Shown: positions 11,426 to 23,000 of the stretch, piece after piece
Layout of the letters: every line of letters begins with the position of its first letter
Position numbering within the stretch: the stretch's first letter is position 1
Source: Ailanthus altissimus
Taxonomy: Eukaryota; Streptophyta; Magnoliopsida; Sapindales; Simaroubaceae
DNA: 64,000 nucleotides
Assembly: GCA_946807835.1 (NCBI GenBank)
Contig: OX327712.1
Location: forward strand, 19,548,001-19,612,000
Direction of reading: 5' to 3'
Notes under the pieces: model-generated
The model's input: the letters and a program-made list of their open reading frames with translations, nothing else
Told to the model about the DNA's origin: nothing
Database searches by the model: none
Translations under genes and position numbers: made by a program

Positions 11426-11789
11426 AAAGATGGGCTTTTAATGTCGTAATTTCTGGAACCTAAGAAAGCCTTAATTACGTCAGTTACTCTTAAATATTTA
11501 TTTTTAAAGAGTTTAAAAATAAATAATTTATTTTTTACTATTTATAATTGTTATAAATGCAATATAAAATTATGGGCTATTTGTTTGTGCCAGTAACCAC
11601 AATGTAAGCCTTACTAGTGGGGTTAATTATGTTTGCACAAAAAAATTGAGTTATTAAGAATCACAGCCTCATGAAATAGGGATATAATTTTATAATCTCT
11701 CTTAATCAGATTAAATTGTGTACCATTATGAGATAATATTACACGTTGAACCGTCTTGTCAATATGGTATTAGTCAGGTCATATCGATC

Positions 11790-11794
11790 GTTCT
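11790..11794. other. Left target-site duplication of element B
   Basis: GTTCT, repeated exactly at 16922-16926 on the other side of element B. Joining the flanks gives one uninterrupted leader of element C. Confidence 0.9.
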
Positions 11795-12147
11795 TGAAAA
11801 CAAAAAGAAGTTAGTTACACACACAATTGAAGAAATAGAAGAATAACAAACTAGTGCTGATGTGGAATATCAAGTCTTATATTTAATAAATAGTTTTATA
11901 AAAACTGTTACAGAGTTAGTTACACATTCTGGTTTTTTCCACAAAATTTGGAATTTTCTGTTTCTCTTCATTTACAGTATATAAGGCATATAACTCTCAT
12001 TTTATGAAATGAATGAAATATAGAAAAAAGCTATTCCGTTCATTCTCTCTCAGGATTTGTAGATACTCCACAGATCAGTCTTTTCTTTGTTTCTTAAGCT
12101 CGTTTGGATCTTTCTTCAAACACAATACAAATTGATGATTTGTTTCT
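11795..12147 (+). repeat. 5' LTR of element B
   Basis: 353 bp, starts TGAAAACAAAAAG and ends GATTTGTTTCT directly before the primer-binding site. It pairs with 16569-16921 without a visible gap. Confidence 0.95.
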
Positions 12148-12159
12148 TGGTATTAGAGC
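12148..12159 (+). other. Primer-binding site of element B
   Basis: TGGTATTAGAGC starts on the first base after the 5' LTR. Confidence 0.85.
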
Positions 12160-12214
12160 TATGACAAGCTCATCTAATTTCGCTTAGATAAACACTTCAG
12201 ATCTGAACAATCAG

Positions 12215-15200
12215 ATGAACAATCTGACAATCAATCAAAGCAGCAACTTTACTTTCACAAATTCAGTAAAGCTTGACAGTAACAATTTCTTACTCTGGAA
12301 ATCTCAGGTATTGGCATCAGCTAGAGGCAACGACCTTGAAGAATTGTTGATAGGTGAGAAATCTTGTCCAGTTCCTTATCTCTCTGTGTCTGGTGAGAAT
12401 CCAGATGAAATTCCAGCCATAAATCCTCAGTATCATCTTTGGAGGAGACAAGACTCAATGTTGATGAGCTGGTTGTTCTCTTCAATGACTAAGTCAATTC
12501 TTAGTTCAGTTATACAGTGTAAAACTTCATTTGAAGTATGGAAACATTTAGAACAAATTTTTGGTAGCCAATCACTAACTAGGCTTGCACAACTCAGGTC
12601 ACAATTACAGATTATTAGGAAGGGAACTTTGAATATGAATGAGTATTTTCTGAAAGTCAAAGGCTTGGCTGATAATTTGGCCATGGCTGGAAAGCCAGTG
12701 CCTGAAAATGACTTAGTCACATATCTTTTAGCTGGCTTGGGACCTGAGTATGATTCAGTAGCTCTTCTTGTATCTATAAGAAGCAGTGAGCTGACGTTGG
12801 CTGAGATTTATAGTATCTTGCTGAATCAAGAAGTAGATTTGAAATGTCAAGTTCTGTTATTGGCAACAGTGGTAATATGATAGCTCATCTGGCTAGCACA
12901 TGGAAACTTAAAGAAAATTACAGCAAGAATGTTGGTGGTCGAAACCTTAATGGAAATCAAAACTATCCAGGAGAACAAAGCTATCAGGGGAATGCTAAAG
13001 GAAAAGGCAGAGGGAAGTCAAATTTTAATGGACAAGGAAAAGCTAAGATCATTTGCCAAATCTGTCTTAAGACAGGGCACGGTGCATTCAAATGCTGAAA
13101 CAGGTTCAAGGAATATTTTGAACAACCTATTCAGCAAGCACAGCCACAACTTAATAATCATAATCAAGCAACAGCCTTTGTAGCAGCTCCTGCACCTCCT
13201 GAAGCTCAGTATGAAAATTATGAGTGGTTTATGAATAGTAGAGCCACCAATCATGTTACTAACAATAATAATTGTATGAGCACCAGGTCTGAATATAAAG
13301 GTACAGATCTCATCTCAGTAGGCAATGACAGTAAGCTTAGAATTTTGAGTATTGGTACCTGTATTCTGTATACACACACTACACAGAAATTAAAACTACA
13401 ACAAGTTTTATATGTTCCTTTCATGACAAAGAATTTGATCAGTATTTTTAAACTTACTACTGATTATAACCACTGTTGAATTTAACAAAAAAAATTGTGC
13501 CATAAAGGATGTGAAAGAGAGTGTTCTTCTTCAAGAAATTGCTAAGAATGGTCTTTATCAGCTGGTGACTCAAAGATTCTCTGGAATAACTACAAAACAC
13601 AAATCATTTTAGACACTTGCTTCAAATTCCAACTTTAAAATTTCCTTGTTTCCTGATTATAGCATAAATAAGTCAGAGTCAATGAAGAGACCTGATGCTA
13701 TCAGCTCAAGTTTTCAAAATTTCTGTAATAAGTCAGATGTATTCATTGAATGTTATACAGAAGGTTTGGTCAACCAAAACAAAGAAATGTTGAAACACAT
13801 TGTATCAGACTGTGACTTACACATTTCAATGAATAAAAATCTGTCTCAATTCTTCTGTACTGCATGTGAACTTGGAAAAAATCATAAACTACACTTTGGT
13901 TTATCTGAAATAAAGACTAAAACTCCTTTAGAAGTCATACATACTAATGTGTGGGGGCCAGCACACTTAGCATTTGGTGATAACTATAGGTATTATGTTA
14001 GTTTTGTGGATGACTTCACAAGATTTACTTGGATTTATCCCTTACAACAAAAGTCTCAGGTTACAAGTGTATTCCTGTCATTCCAACTCCATATAGAAAG
14101 ACTTCTAGACAAAAAGATTAAAATAGTACAGTCTGACTTTGGAGGTGAATTTAGAAGTCTCAGCACCACATTAGCTCAAAAAGGAATAATACATAGATTA
14201 TCCTGTCCTTATACACACCATCAAAATGGAAGGGTAGAGAGAAATATAGGCATGTGGTAGAGACTGGTCTAACCTTACTTGCACATAGTAAAATGCCCCT
14301 GAAACATTGGTGGTTTGCTTTTGTCACTGCTACCTTTCTCATTAATAGAATGCCCTCACCAGTTTTGAGCTTTAAATCACATTTTGAGCTGTTATTTCAT
14401 CAAAAACCTGATTACAAATTTTTAAGAACCTTTGGGTGTGCATGTTATCCTCATCTAAGACTTTATAATAGACACAAGCTAAATTTTCATACAGAAAAGT
14501 GTGTTTTTATGGGGTATAGTGGTCAACACAAAGGGTATCTATGTATGACTTCAAAAGAGAAAATGTATATTGCAAGGCATGTTTAGTTTGATGAACATGA
14601 CTTTCCTTTTAATTCAGATCAGTCATTTACTGATACTGAGAAAATAAAAAATTATAACCCTTACACTTGTTCATGTTCAGTTCAACAATTTCTGTGTCCT
14701 ACAAGTATCATTCCTACCTCTATTACATCTGCTGATATAAAATCAGAATCAGTAATTCCAGAGCAATAGAGACAAGAAAATCACTCTCCAGATACATCAA
14801 CAACCTCATCTCACCAAATAACCACCAACACAAACATAAATACAACCCAAACACAAGAACAAATAGTAACATCACCACACCAAAACCCTATATTAAATGC
14901 AGTAAATGACTTGGTACCAATCTCAAATACTATTATCAATATACATCCTATGGTAACAAGATCAAAATCAGGCATTTATAAGCCAAAAAATTTCATTGCA
15001 AAGGTAGAAGGTGATCCCGAGTACACCCCAAATACTGCTATTGAAGCACTGAAATTGTCACATTGGAAACATGCTATAAATGAAGAGTTTCAAGCTTTGT
15101 TGAGAAACAAAACCTGGAAATTGGTACATTTTGAACAAAGAAGCAAAGCAGTTGGAAATAAATGGGTATTCAAAATTAAAAAGAATCCAGATGGTAGTAT

Positions 15201-16548
15201 AATGAAGTACAAGGCAAGACTTGTTGCTAAGGGTTACCATCAAACACCAGGAGTAGACTTTACTAAAACTTTTAGTCCTGTGGTGAAAGCTAGTATGGTA
15301 AGAGTGGTGATAAGTCTTGCTGTTACTAAGGGCTGGAAATTGCGACAGTTAGACATAAACAATGCCTTTTTGAATGGTGATTTGTTAGAAACAGTCTATA
15401 TACATCAACCAGAGGGATTTATTGTTAAAGGAAAAGCAAACTATGTTTGTAAGTTACAAAAAGCCTTATATGGTTTGAAACAAGTCCTTAGGGCTTGGTA
15501 TGACAGATTAAAGAATGCTCTGATAAGCTGGGGCTTCTATAACTCCAGATCTGATATTTCTGCATTCATTAAAAGGCATGATACTGGTGTAACAATTTTA
15601 TTAGTGTATGTTGATGATATTATAGCCACTGGTGATGATGAAGAACAGGTTCAAAAAATAGCGAGTCAGCTGAAAAATGATTTTGATCTTAAGGATTTAG
15701 GGGAATTAAATTACTTCTTGGGGATTGAGATAAACAGATATGGTCAGGATATACATTTGTCACAGACAAAGTATGTTACTGATCTTTTGAAGAAAACAAA
15801 TTTATCAGTTGCTGTCAGTACACCTACACCAATGAGCACAAGTTTGAAGTTGACAAAAGAGGGAAATGATAAGTTTGAGAATGAAACATTGTATAGGAGT
15901 GTAATATGAGCATTACAGTATGTTACACTCACTAGACCAGAAATATCATTCTCAGTGAACAAGTTGAGTCAATTTCTGTCATGTCCTTCTAAATCTCATT
16001 GAATGTGCTGTAAATGAATCCTCAGGTATCTACAAGGGACCAAGGAGAATGGTTTAATTTTCAGACCAGGAAAAGCACTTAACATTATTGCATTTTCAGA
16101 TGCAGATTGGGCTTGTGACAATGATGATCGCAAGTCTTTTGGTGGCTACTATGTATACTTTGCAGGGAACTTAGTGTCATGGTGTTCGAAAAAACAAAGG
16201 GTGGTAGCACGTTCTAGTACTGAATCTGAGTACAGAGCATTGGCTCAAGTTGTAGCTGAGATTGCTTAGCTTCAGTCTTTGTTTTCTAAACTACAAATTA
16301 TTGTACAAGGGGTACCAATTGTATGGTGTAATAATCAGGGAGCAGCTTCATTAGCTGCAAATCCAGTTTACCATCACAGAACAAAGCATATCGAAATCGA
16401 TGTACATTTCATTAGAGATAAAATGCTGAATCATGCATTAGATATCAGATATGTACCTACAGCAGATCAGATAGCTGATATATTTACTAAGGCTTTGTCG
16501 ATCTCAAGATTTCAAGAGTTAGCAAGCAAGCTCAATGTCATCCCTTGA
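12215..16548 (+). pseudogene. Element B gag-pol, inactivated
   Basis: Gag opens at ATG 12215 (UBN2 region; KVKGLADNLAMAGKPVPEND) and shifts frame near 12845. The zinc knuckle CQICLKTGHGAFKC near 13050 is intact (C-X2-C-X4-H-X4-C). The protease site reads WFMNSRATNH where W-x-D-S-G is expected. In integrase the first catalytic Asp is Asn (IHTNVWGP near 13940); QSDFGGEF and HHQNGRVERN keep the other two acidic residues. Reverse transcriptase, 14911-15909, is open and keeps LDINNAFLNG and LLVYVDDII. RNase H has stops at 16000, 16015 and 16267 and ends at 16548. The long open RT shows the element decayed rather recently. Confidence 0.92.
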
Positions 16549-16559
16549 CAGTTGAGCTT

Positions 16560-16568
16560 GAGGGGGGA
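16560..16568 (+). other. Polypurine tract of element B
   Basis: GAGGGGGGA directly before the TG of the 3' LTR; the site that primes plus-strand synthesis in LTR retrotransposons. Confidence 0.85.
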
Positions 16569-16921
16569 TGAAAACAAGAAGAAGTTAGTTACACACACAA
16601 TTGAAGAAATAGAAGAATAACAAACTAGTGCTGATGTAGAATATCAAGTCTTATATTTAATAAATAGTTTTATAAAAACTGTTACAGAGTTAGTTACACA
16701 TTCTGGTTTTTTCCACAAAATCTAGAATTTTCCGTTTCTCTTCATTTACAGTATATATGGCATATAACTCTCATTTTATGAAATGAATGAAATATAGAAA
16801 AGAGCTATTTAGTTCATTCTCTCTCAGGATATGTAGATACTCCTCAGATCAGTCTTTTCTTTATTTCTTGAGCTCGTTTGGATCTTTCTTCAAACACAAT
16901 ACAGATTGGTGATTTGTTTCT
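16569..16921 (+). repeat. 3' LTR of element B
   Basis: 353 bp, same ends as the 5' LTR, about 96 percent identical by hand count, followed by the target duplication GTTCT at 16922-16926. Confidence 0.95.
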
Positions 16922-16928
16922 GTTCTCA

Positions 16929-17220
16929 GTATTGCTAAAACATGATGAATTTCGTCGGTGTGATTTAGATTATGCCGGTTAAATATGAGATGAGATAAAT
17001 ATATGAGAACTTATTACTCAATATTGCCAAAACGTACAGGTAGTATCAGTAACATATATTTTATCATTGACAAGTTAATCTGAAATACATTTATCCAATA
17101 TTGCTAAAGCGTAAGGATAAGATGTATTTAGGATTAGTTATAAGAGGTGCATGAAATGCAATTGACAAGAGTTGTCTACCTTTTAGATTTTACAATGGCT
17201 AATATTACTAAAGCGTGAGG
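16929..17220 (+). repeat. Leader motif repeated four times in element C
   Basis: A motif close to AATATTGCTAAAGCGTRAGG occurs at 16929, 17021, 17097 and 17201, separated by about 92, 76 and 104 bp, between the primer-binding site and gag. It is non-coding. The spacing and direction suggest an ordered leader array rather than chance. Confidence 0.7.
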
Positions 17221-17824
17221 CCGGAGTAAAATACTAATAAGTCTACTTCCTGTTGTACAAACTAAAAAATTTAAATTGTCGTTTTCTCTTTAGGAGATTG
17301 TGTAAAGCAATGGGAGTGTGTTTTTAGATTTAAATATGTATAATTTGATTATATCTTTAATCTAAAATGAAAAATTAGCAATTAAAATATTTATTTTCTG
17401 TTAACATCTCTTATTTTTTCTTATAAAGATAAAATGGCCTCATTTAATCCGTTGGCATGCATATTGAATGCCAACCAACTTAAAGGCGCAGAAAACTATA
17501 AAGATTGGTTGATGAATCTGAGAATTATTCTCGATTATGAAAAACTAGGTATGTGATATATCAGCGTATGCCTAGAGAAATTTTTAATAAAGCCACCTCA
17601 GAGGAAAGGGTGACTTATCAGAAATGGCATGATGATGATTTAAAAGTTAAATCTTATGTCCTTACCTTTATGTCTATAGGTTTATAGAGAGAGCATACCT
17701 ATGTGGGTGATTCTTTTGGCATTATGCTCCATCTGAATGAGTTGTTTGGTGACCGTCCTCAAGTTGAGGCATATAAAGTTGCTAAATCACTTTTTCAGTG
17801 TAGACTTTCTGAAGGCAGTCCATG

Positions 17825-20571
17825 TGAGGGTTAATGCTTATGTGCCATCCCTGAATGTACATATACTTATATATTTATACAAGTGTACATTTCTATTAAA
17901 TCGCTAATACCCATTCATATGGTATTATGCAATATAACGTTACACATATTGTAGATCTGAAGGAGTTCATGTCAGATTTAAAGAAGTTTAGATAAGGGCT
18001 CATAGTTAGCCACACTGAGAGATATAAATGCTAAATGTTAGCACAACTAAGTGTTAGCTAGTTATTATACTAAGCAGATCCAAGAGTTAGAGTCTTGTCT
18101 GTAATGGGATATAGACTTGGGAATATATCAGTAACTGCATAATTATAAGAGTTGCAATCAGGTGCCAGAAAATGCTAGTTAAGCAATTATATTCTTGAAT
18201 TATTGTCCTTGATCTATTTCTACCGATACGGATCTGTCGGTGGATACCTTTAATATATAGATCAATATATGTCGTACCTATAGGATATAGATGGTCGTTC
18301 CTAGTCGACCGTGAGCTTGGAGCTCGTATTGACATATGGGTATCTAGTTAGGACTGGATATAAGACAGACTCGCGAGGGCTTCCGATAGACATCCTATGT
18401 AATCCGTCAACGGAGGATCCTCTCGAGTTGAGTACTATACATGGTCCTTTGACCTAAGTGCCACGATGGGCTTGTAAGTGATCCACCATACTTTGGTTCC
18501 ACGTATGTCACAGACCTTTCATGGTGTGACCGCTAGGTGTCACTGGGTATGGTCCGATGCTTATGGAGTTCGGTGTGTCCAGATATGGGATACGTCAACT
18601 CGCATAAGGAGTTTGATATCCAGATGCCTCCAGACTGTATCTCAAAAAATCTTGTGGCCACAAGTATTAATCTCGGAAAAGAGTTCCACCAGGGTAGAAC
18701 AATATGGCAAATGAGTTACACATATTGTTCTATGAGATACGAGTCTGAAGACAAGACATGGATGAGCACTAGGGGATTTGACGGTGATAATCTATATCCT
18801 CACACATCCAGGATATCATGATGGAAGGACTATACGTATGAGTTGTAACCTCAGCTTGTATAGTTTATGTCACGCCCCAGACCCAAAAGATCTGACACAT
18901 GACATCACTTACATTAATTCAATAATATATAAACATTCATTTCAATTTTTTTTCTTTCATAATTATAACAATTAAATTATAACTAAGACAATTAGCAAAC
19001 CGGAGATACGCAGAGTTTTCTCAGAGATTAACACTCTACTACGTCACCAGTAGCAACTTTGTTACCGGAAGCTCAGAATATATTCATTGCAAATTCTTAC
19101 TTAAAATCAACCAATAACCACACTTGGTGAAACTTAAACCAAATCTAACCACACACAATAAAATAATAAATAAGTAATTATTCAATAGGAACAAATCAAA
19201 TATCTTATCCCACGTGTCCCCAAATGAAACACTCAGCAACCTAGCAACTTAAGGAACCCAAGAAACAGCAGAAGCCTTGTCAAATCCGCTAAGCACACAT
19301 GTACCTTATTTACCTGAAATCACCATAAACTATAATGAGTATAAAACTCAGTAAGCATACTAGTTTTTTCATATATCAAATATAAATACATAAATGTACA
19401 CAATGCATATGTATGATATGCTGTGATCAATCAAAATCATAATCTTATCAAATCACATGTCATGTAAGCGCTTACACATTCTTTCAAAACATATAATAGG
19501 AATACCATCACTCGACCACTACTTAGTAGGACTTACATAGGGAGTCCCATGATATGGAGTGTACTCGGTGTGCACTGGGGCAGCATGTCGAATTAAACTG
19601 TTTAATCCAGTAATATTCAACACTATCACGAAAAAGCGTGCATGTCTGTATTTAAGTGTTAAATACTATAATTAGTTTATAATTGTTATTTACTAATTAT
19701 ATTATGACACATGGCATATTGTGGACCCTCAGTTGAGTTTATCCAAGTGTGAGATTTGGTAGAACCCATTAGGAGTATGCTTGGTAACTATTCATGAGAA
19801 AAAAAATGATCATTTCACACTTTAATTATTTAATAGTTAAATAATTAAAATATTTCTTATTATAATATATTACTATATAATATTTTAATATATGATATTA
19901 TATATAATAATATTTTATTTTGGGTGCTAAATAGTTGGCACCCATTAGTATTATTTTATTATTATTATTATTATATTATTATTTTATTATATATATAAAG
20001 AGAGAGAGAATGTGATTTGTAAAGTGTGTGTGCATTTTTGGCCGAGAAAGAAGAAATTTGGCCGAGAGAGAAGAAAGAAATGGAGAAGGGAAAAAGAGAG
20101 AAAGAAAAGAGAAATGGCTGAAGAAGAAGAAAAAAAAAAGGGAAAAAATGAAATTGTTTCATTTTTCTTTATGGTTCCAATTGAAGCAATTGTGAATTAC
20201 TTTAAATTCTTCATTTCGTATTCTTTTGAAGAAAATGATGAAAACACATACCCCGTTATTTTGGAGATTAAGAGTTAATCCCGTGCTGGATATGAGTCTA
20301 CTGTTCTAGCTCACCAAGCCCACCGTGTTGGTGACTAGAACTGCCCACGAGTTGGTCTCCATGCGGACTCCGAAGAAATACGTGTATAACATTACACGTT
20401 AAAGTGAGTTCTATAGCATATTAATATATTTATGTGATTAATATATTCATTTGTTGTGCTTATTATTTAATTTAACACTTCCGCCCTGTATAATATGTAT
20501 ATGATACGTATTTTAGGTAATAGACACAATTGCACATGCATACACCCACGTATATTAGATCCCTGACAACA
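17825..20571 (+). mobile_element. LTR D1 (plus sense) inserted in gag of C
   Basis: A lone LTR related to the LTR of C. It starts TGTGAGGGTTAATGC at 17825 and ends CTGACAACA at 20571. Flanking 5-mers GTCCA (17820-17824) and GTCTA (20572-20576) form a target duplication with one change. Cutting out the LTR plus one 5-mer rejoins gag in frame as G-S-P-A-T-P-Y-V-L. It shares long identical words with the 3' LTR of C, for example GATGCTTATGGAGTTCGGTG at 18557 and 27098. It is longer than its relatives because of insertion X. Confidence 0.85.
18868..19525 (+). mobile_element. Insertion X inside LTR D1
   Basis: A segment of about 600-650 bp absent from the matching place in the 3' LTR of C (27422-27515). 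It begins TGTCACGCCCCAGACCC, a common start of plant LTRs, and contains TGAGTATAAAACTCAGTAAG near 19337. Most likely a solo LTR, perhaps of gypsy type. Its right end is approximate and no target duplication was found. Confidence 0.55.
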
Positions 20572-20659
20572 GTCTAGCCACTCCATATGTCCTCAATATG
20601 ATTTCTATAATCGAGAGGTTGAAGACGATGGACATTATGCTAAACAAATTATTGGAAAT
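20572..20659 (+). pseudogene. Gag fragment of C between D1 and D2
   Basis: 88 bp that continue the gag of element C between the two inserted LTRs: it reads PYVLNMISIIERLKTMDIML, the segment expected after the GSP end of the left part. This proves that D1 and D2 are two separate insertions. Confidence 0.8.
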
Positions 20660-23000
20660 TGAATGTGTGACATACGAGTGTATACGTAATTTCAAAAATT
20701 ACTACACACAGCGGAAGCATGTTAATAAATACACTCAATTTAACATATTTAACAACATATATCACATATATGCTCAAGTATAAATATTATACAACAAAAT
20801 ATATATGATGAACAATTGTATACATAAAATTAAAATGTAAATGACATTTACCTAATGAAGGTACATTTACAAAATCTTCAACTCATCCAACAATTTAATT
20901 GAAGATCTCACCTTGAAGTGAATTGTTGAACAATTCTAGTCCATAACGGTTTGATGAGATTATGGAGCTAGAATGGTAGCGTAGTTTTTAGAATTTCCAA
21001 CAATATGTATTCAAACTCTTTGAATACAATTTTTGTTTCTTAAATGGAGATGATAAATATTTTACATACAACTCTTGTATCAATTCTTAGAAACAATTTT
21101 CATAGGATAATTATTTTGAACAACTCTTGTCTAAAATAATTATCTTTTCTCCATTTTTTTTCATTCATTTTTAGCCATCATTGAGAGAAGAAGAAGAAGA
21201 GAGGTATTTCATATTTTTCAACACTTGAAAGAACATAAACTAATTTTCTCTTACCTCTCCATTCAATGACCGAATTTTTTCTCTCTTTCAAATTAAATGA
21301 ATCAATTCAATTGTTAGTTTAATCTCTTTTATTTTTGTTATTCAACACCTTTTGATAAAACAAAAATAAGTGCTCCATCAATTTAGTTGTTGGTCTCTCA
21401 CTTAAGATTAATTTATTAAGCATTAGAATAATGGCCACCTAATTACATAATTATCTAACAAATATAATTATATTAATCATATTAGGTAAATAAATTATCA
21501 ACATTTAGGTCCCTTATTATATTAAAATACAATGGCATGATTAATATATGTTATTATATTATCTAATAATCTAATAATAATATCTAATTTAATTATTCAA
21601 AATAATTTTGAATAATTACTTTTTACCTTACTGGTTTTTACTACCAAGGTTAAATAGTAAAATTAAGGTAAAATCAAATCATGAATCAAATTGTGCCACT
21701 TGTCAATCATCCTATTAATTAACAACTCTTGTTAATTAATTCAATGATATACTTAACAATTAAGTCTTAACAAATGTACATCCCGAGGGATACCGAAACA
21801 ATTAATCTATTTTACTGGAATTTATTGGATCAAATTATTCAATCCAATTTGCTATCACAGTGTTCAACGAGTATACTTCATATTGTAAGACTTTCTAGGC
21901 CCACACCTAATTTGTCATATGGAGCTCCTCCATACGTCTATGAATGATGCCCCACACACACGTTACAGATATTATAAATTAGTGCGTTAGACCATGCAAG
22001 TTGAGGTTATTGCATATTTGTATAATCTCTCCATCAATTATATCCTAGAAGAGCATAGATATAGTTTATCACCGTCAAATCTCTATTTGTTAAACCATCA
22101 ACTTGTCTCCAGATTTATATTTCCTTAAACAATATCCACAAACACTTTTGTGATATTATTTATCTCTTCGGAATATATTTTTTGAGGTTTATGCTTGTGG
22201 CCACAAGACTTTCTGAAATACAATCTCGGAGCATTATGATTTACAACCTACTCATATGAGCTGATGGATCCCATATCTACGCACACCAGACTTTATGAGC
22301 AGCGGACCATGCCCAACGACACACAGCGATCAGACCATGAAAGGTCTCTAGCATATGTGGAACCAAAGTATGGTGAATTACTCACAAGCCTACTGTGGCG
22401 CTCAGGTCAAAGGACCACAAATACTACTCAAATTGGAAGACCTTCCATTGATAGTTTTATGAGATGTCTATTGGAGGTCTTTGTGAGTCTGTTCAATATC
22501 CAGTCCTCACTGAATATCTGTATGTCTATACGAGCTTCCACTAAACTCATAGTTTGCTAAGACTAATCATCTAGACCATCCAAATATAGACATACACTAA
22601 TCTATATTAATCGGTTCCACCGATAGACTCGTATCGATGAAATTAGATCAGGAACATCATGTTTAAGAACATATTTGCATAATGACATTTCTTAACACCA
22701 TCTGTAACTCTTTGTAGCTATGTCATTATAAATATATTCTCAGGTCATTTTTCCATTTCAGACATGGCTCTAACTGTTTAGATTTCGCTAACTCTATTAA
22801 TGTGCTAACTCTTAGCACTGATCTAAACTCTTTTAAATCATATCTATACTCTTTCAGATCATACAATATCTGAAACGTTACAAGCATCTTACCATTTATT
22901 ATAAATAATATTAACGATTTTATGAGAAATGATAATTGTATAAATACTATCATTAAATATTTATACATAATGGGCTGGCACGTAAGCACAAATCCCAACA
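20660..23000 (-). mobile_element. LTR D2 (minus sense) inserted in gag of C
   Basis: A lone LTR of the same family as D1, in reverse. In the minus sense it starts TGTTGGGATTTGTGC at 23000 and ends GTCACACATTCA at 20660; length 2341 bp, close to the 2274-bp LTR of C. Flanking 5-mers GAAAT (20655-20659) and CAAAT (23001-23005) form a target duplication with one change. Blocks shared with D1 include AGACCTTTCATGGT and GATATGGGAT. Minus-sense ORFs inside it are not genes. Confidence 0.85.

Larger units (their letters stand above)
11795..16921 (+). mobile_element. Ty1/copia element B, complete, nested in C
   Basis: A full-length copia retrotransposon of 5127 bp, RE1-like by domain content. It has two 353-bp LTRs, a primer-binding site, gag-pol in one sense, a polypurine tract and a perfect 5-bp target duplication GTTCT. 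LTRs begin TGAAAACA but end TTTCT rather than the usual CA. By hand count the LTRs differ at about 15 of 353 sites (11 transitions, 4 transversions), so it is the youngest dated insertion in the nest, yet its frame is already broken. Confidence 0.95.

Noticed and set aside
18087..18975. Several ORFs on both strands in LTR D1
   Set aside because: They lie in a non-coding LTR and are not kept in the related LTRs D2 and C.
20960..20990. TGGTAGCG-like word resembling part of a tRNA
   Set aside because: No cloverleaf and no B box; it lies in LTR D2.
22264..22560. 98-aa plus-strand ORF
   Set aside because: Lies antisense in LTR D2; no family resemblance and not conserved in D1.
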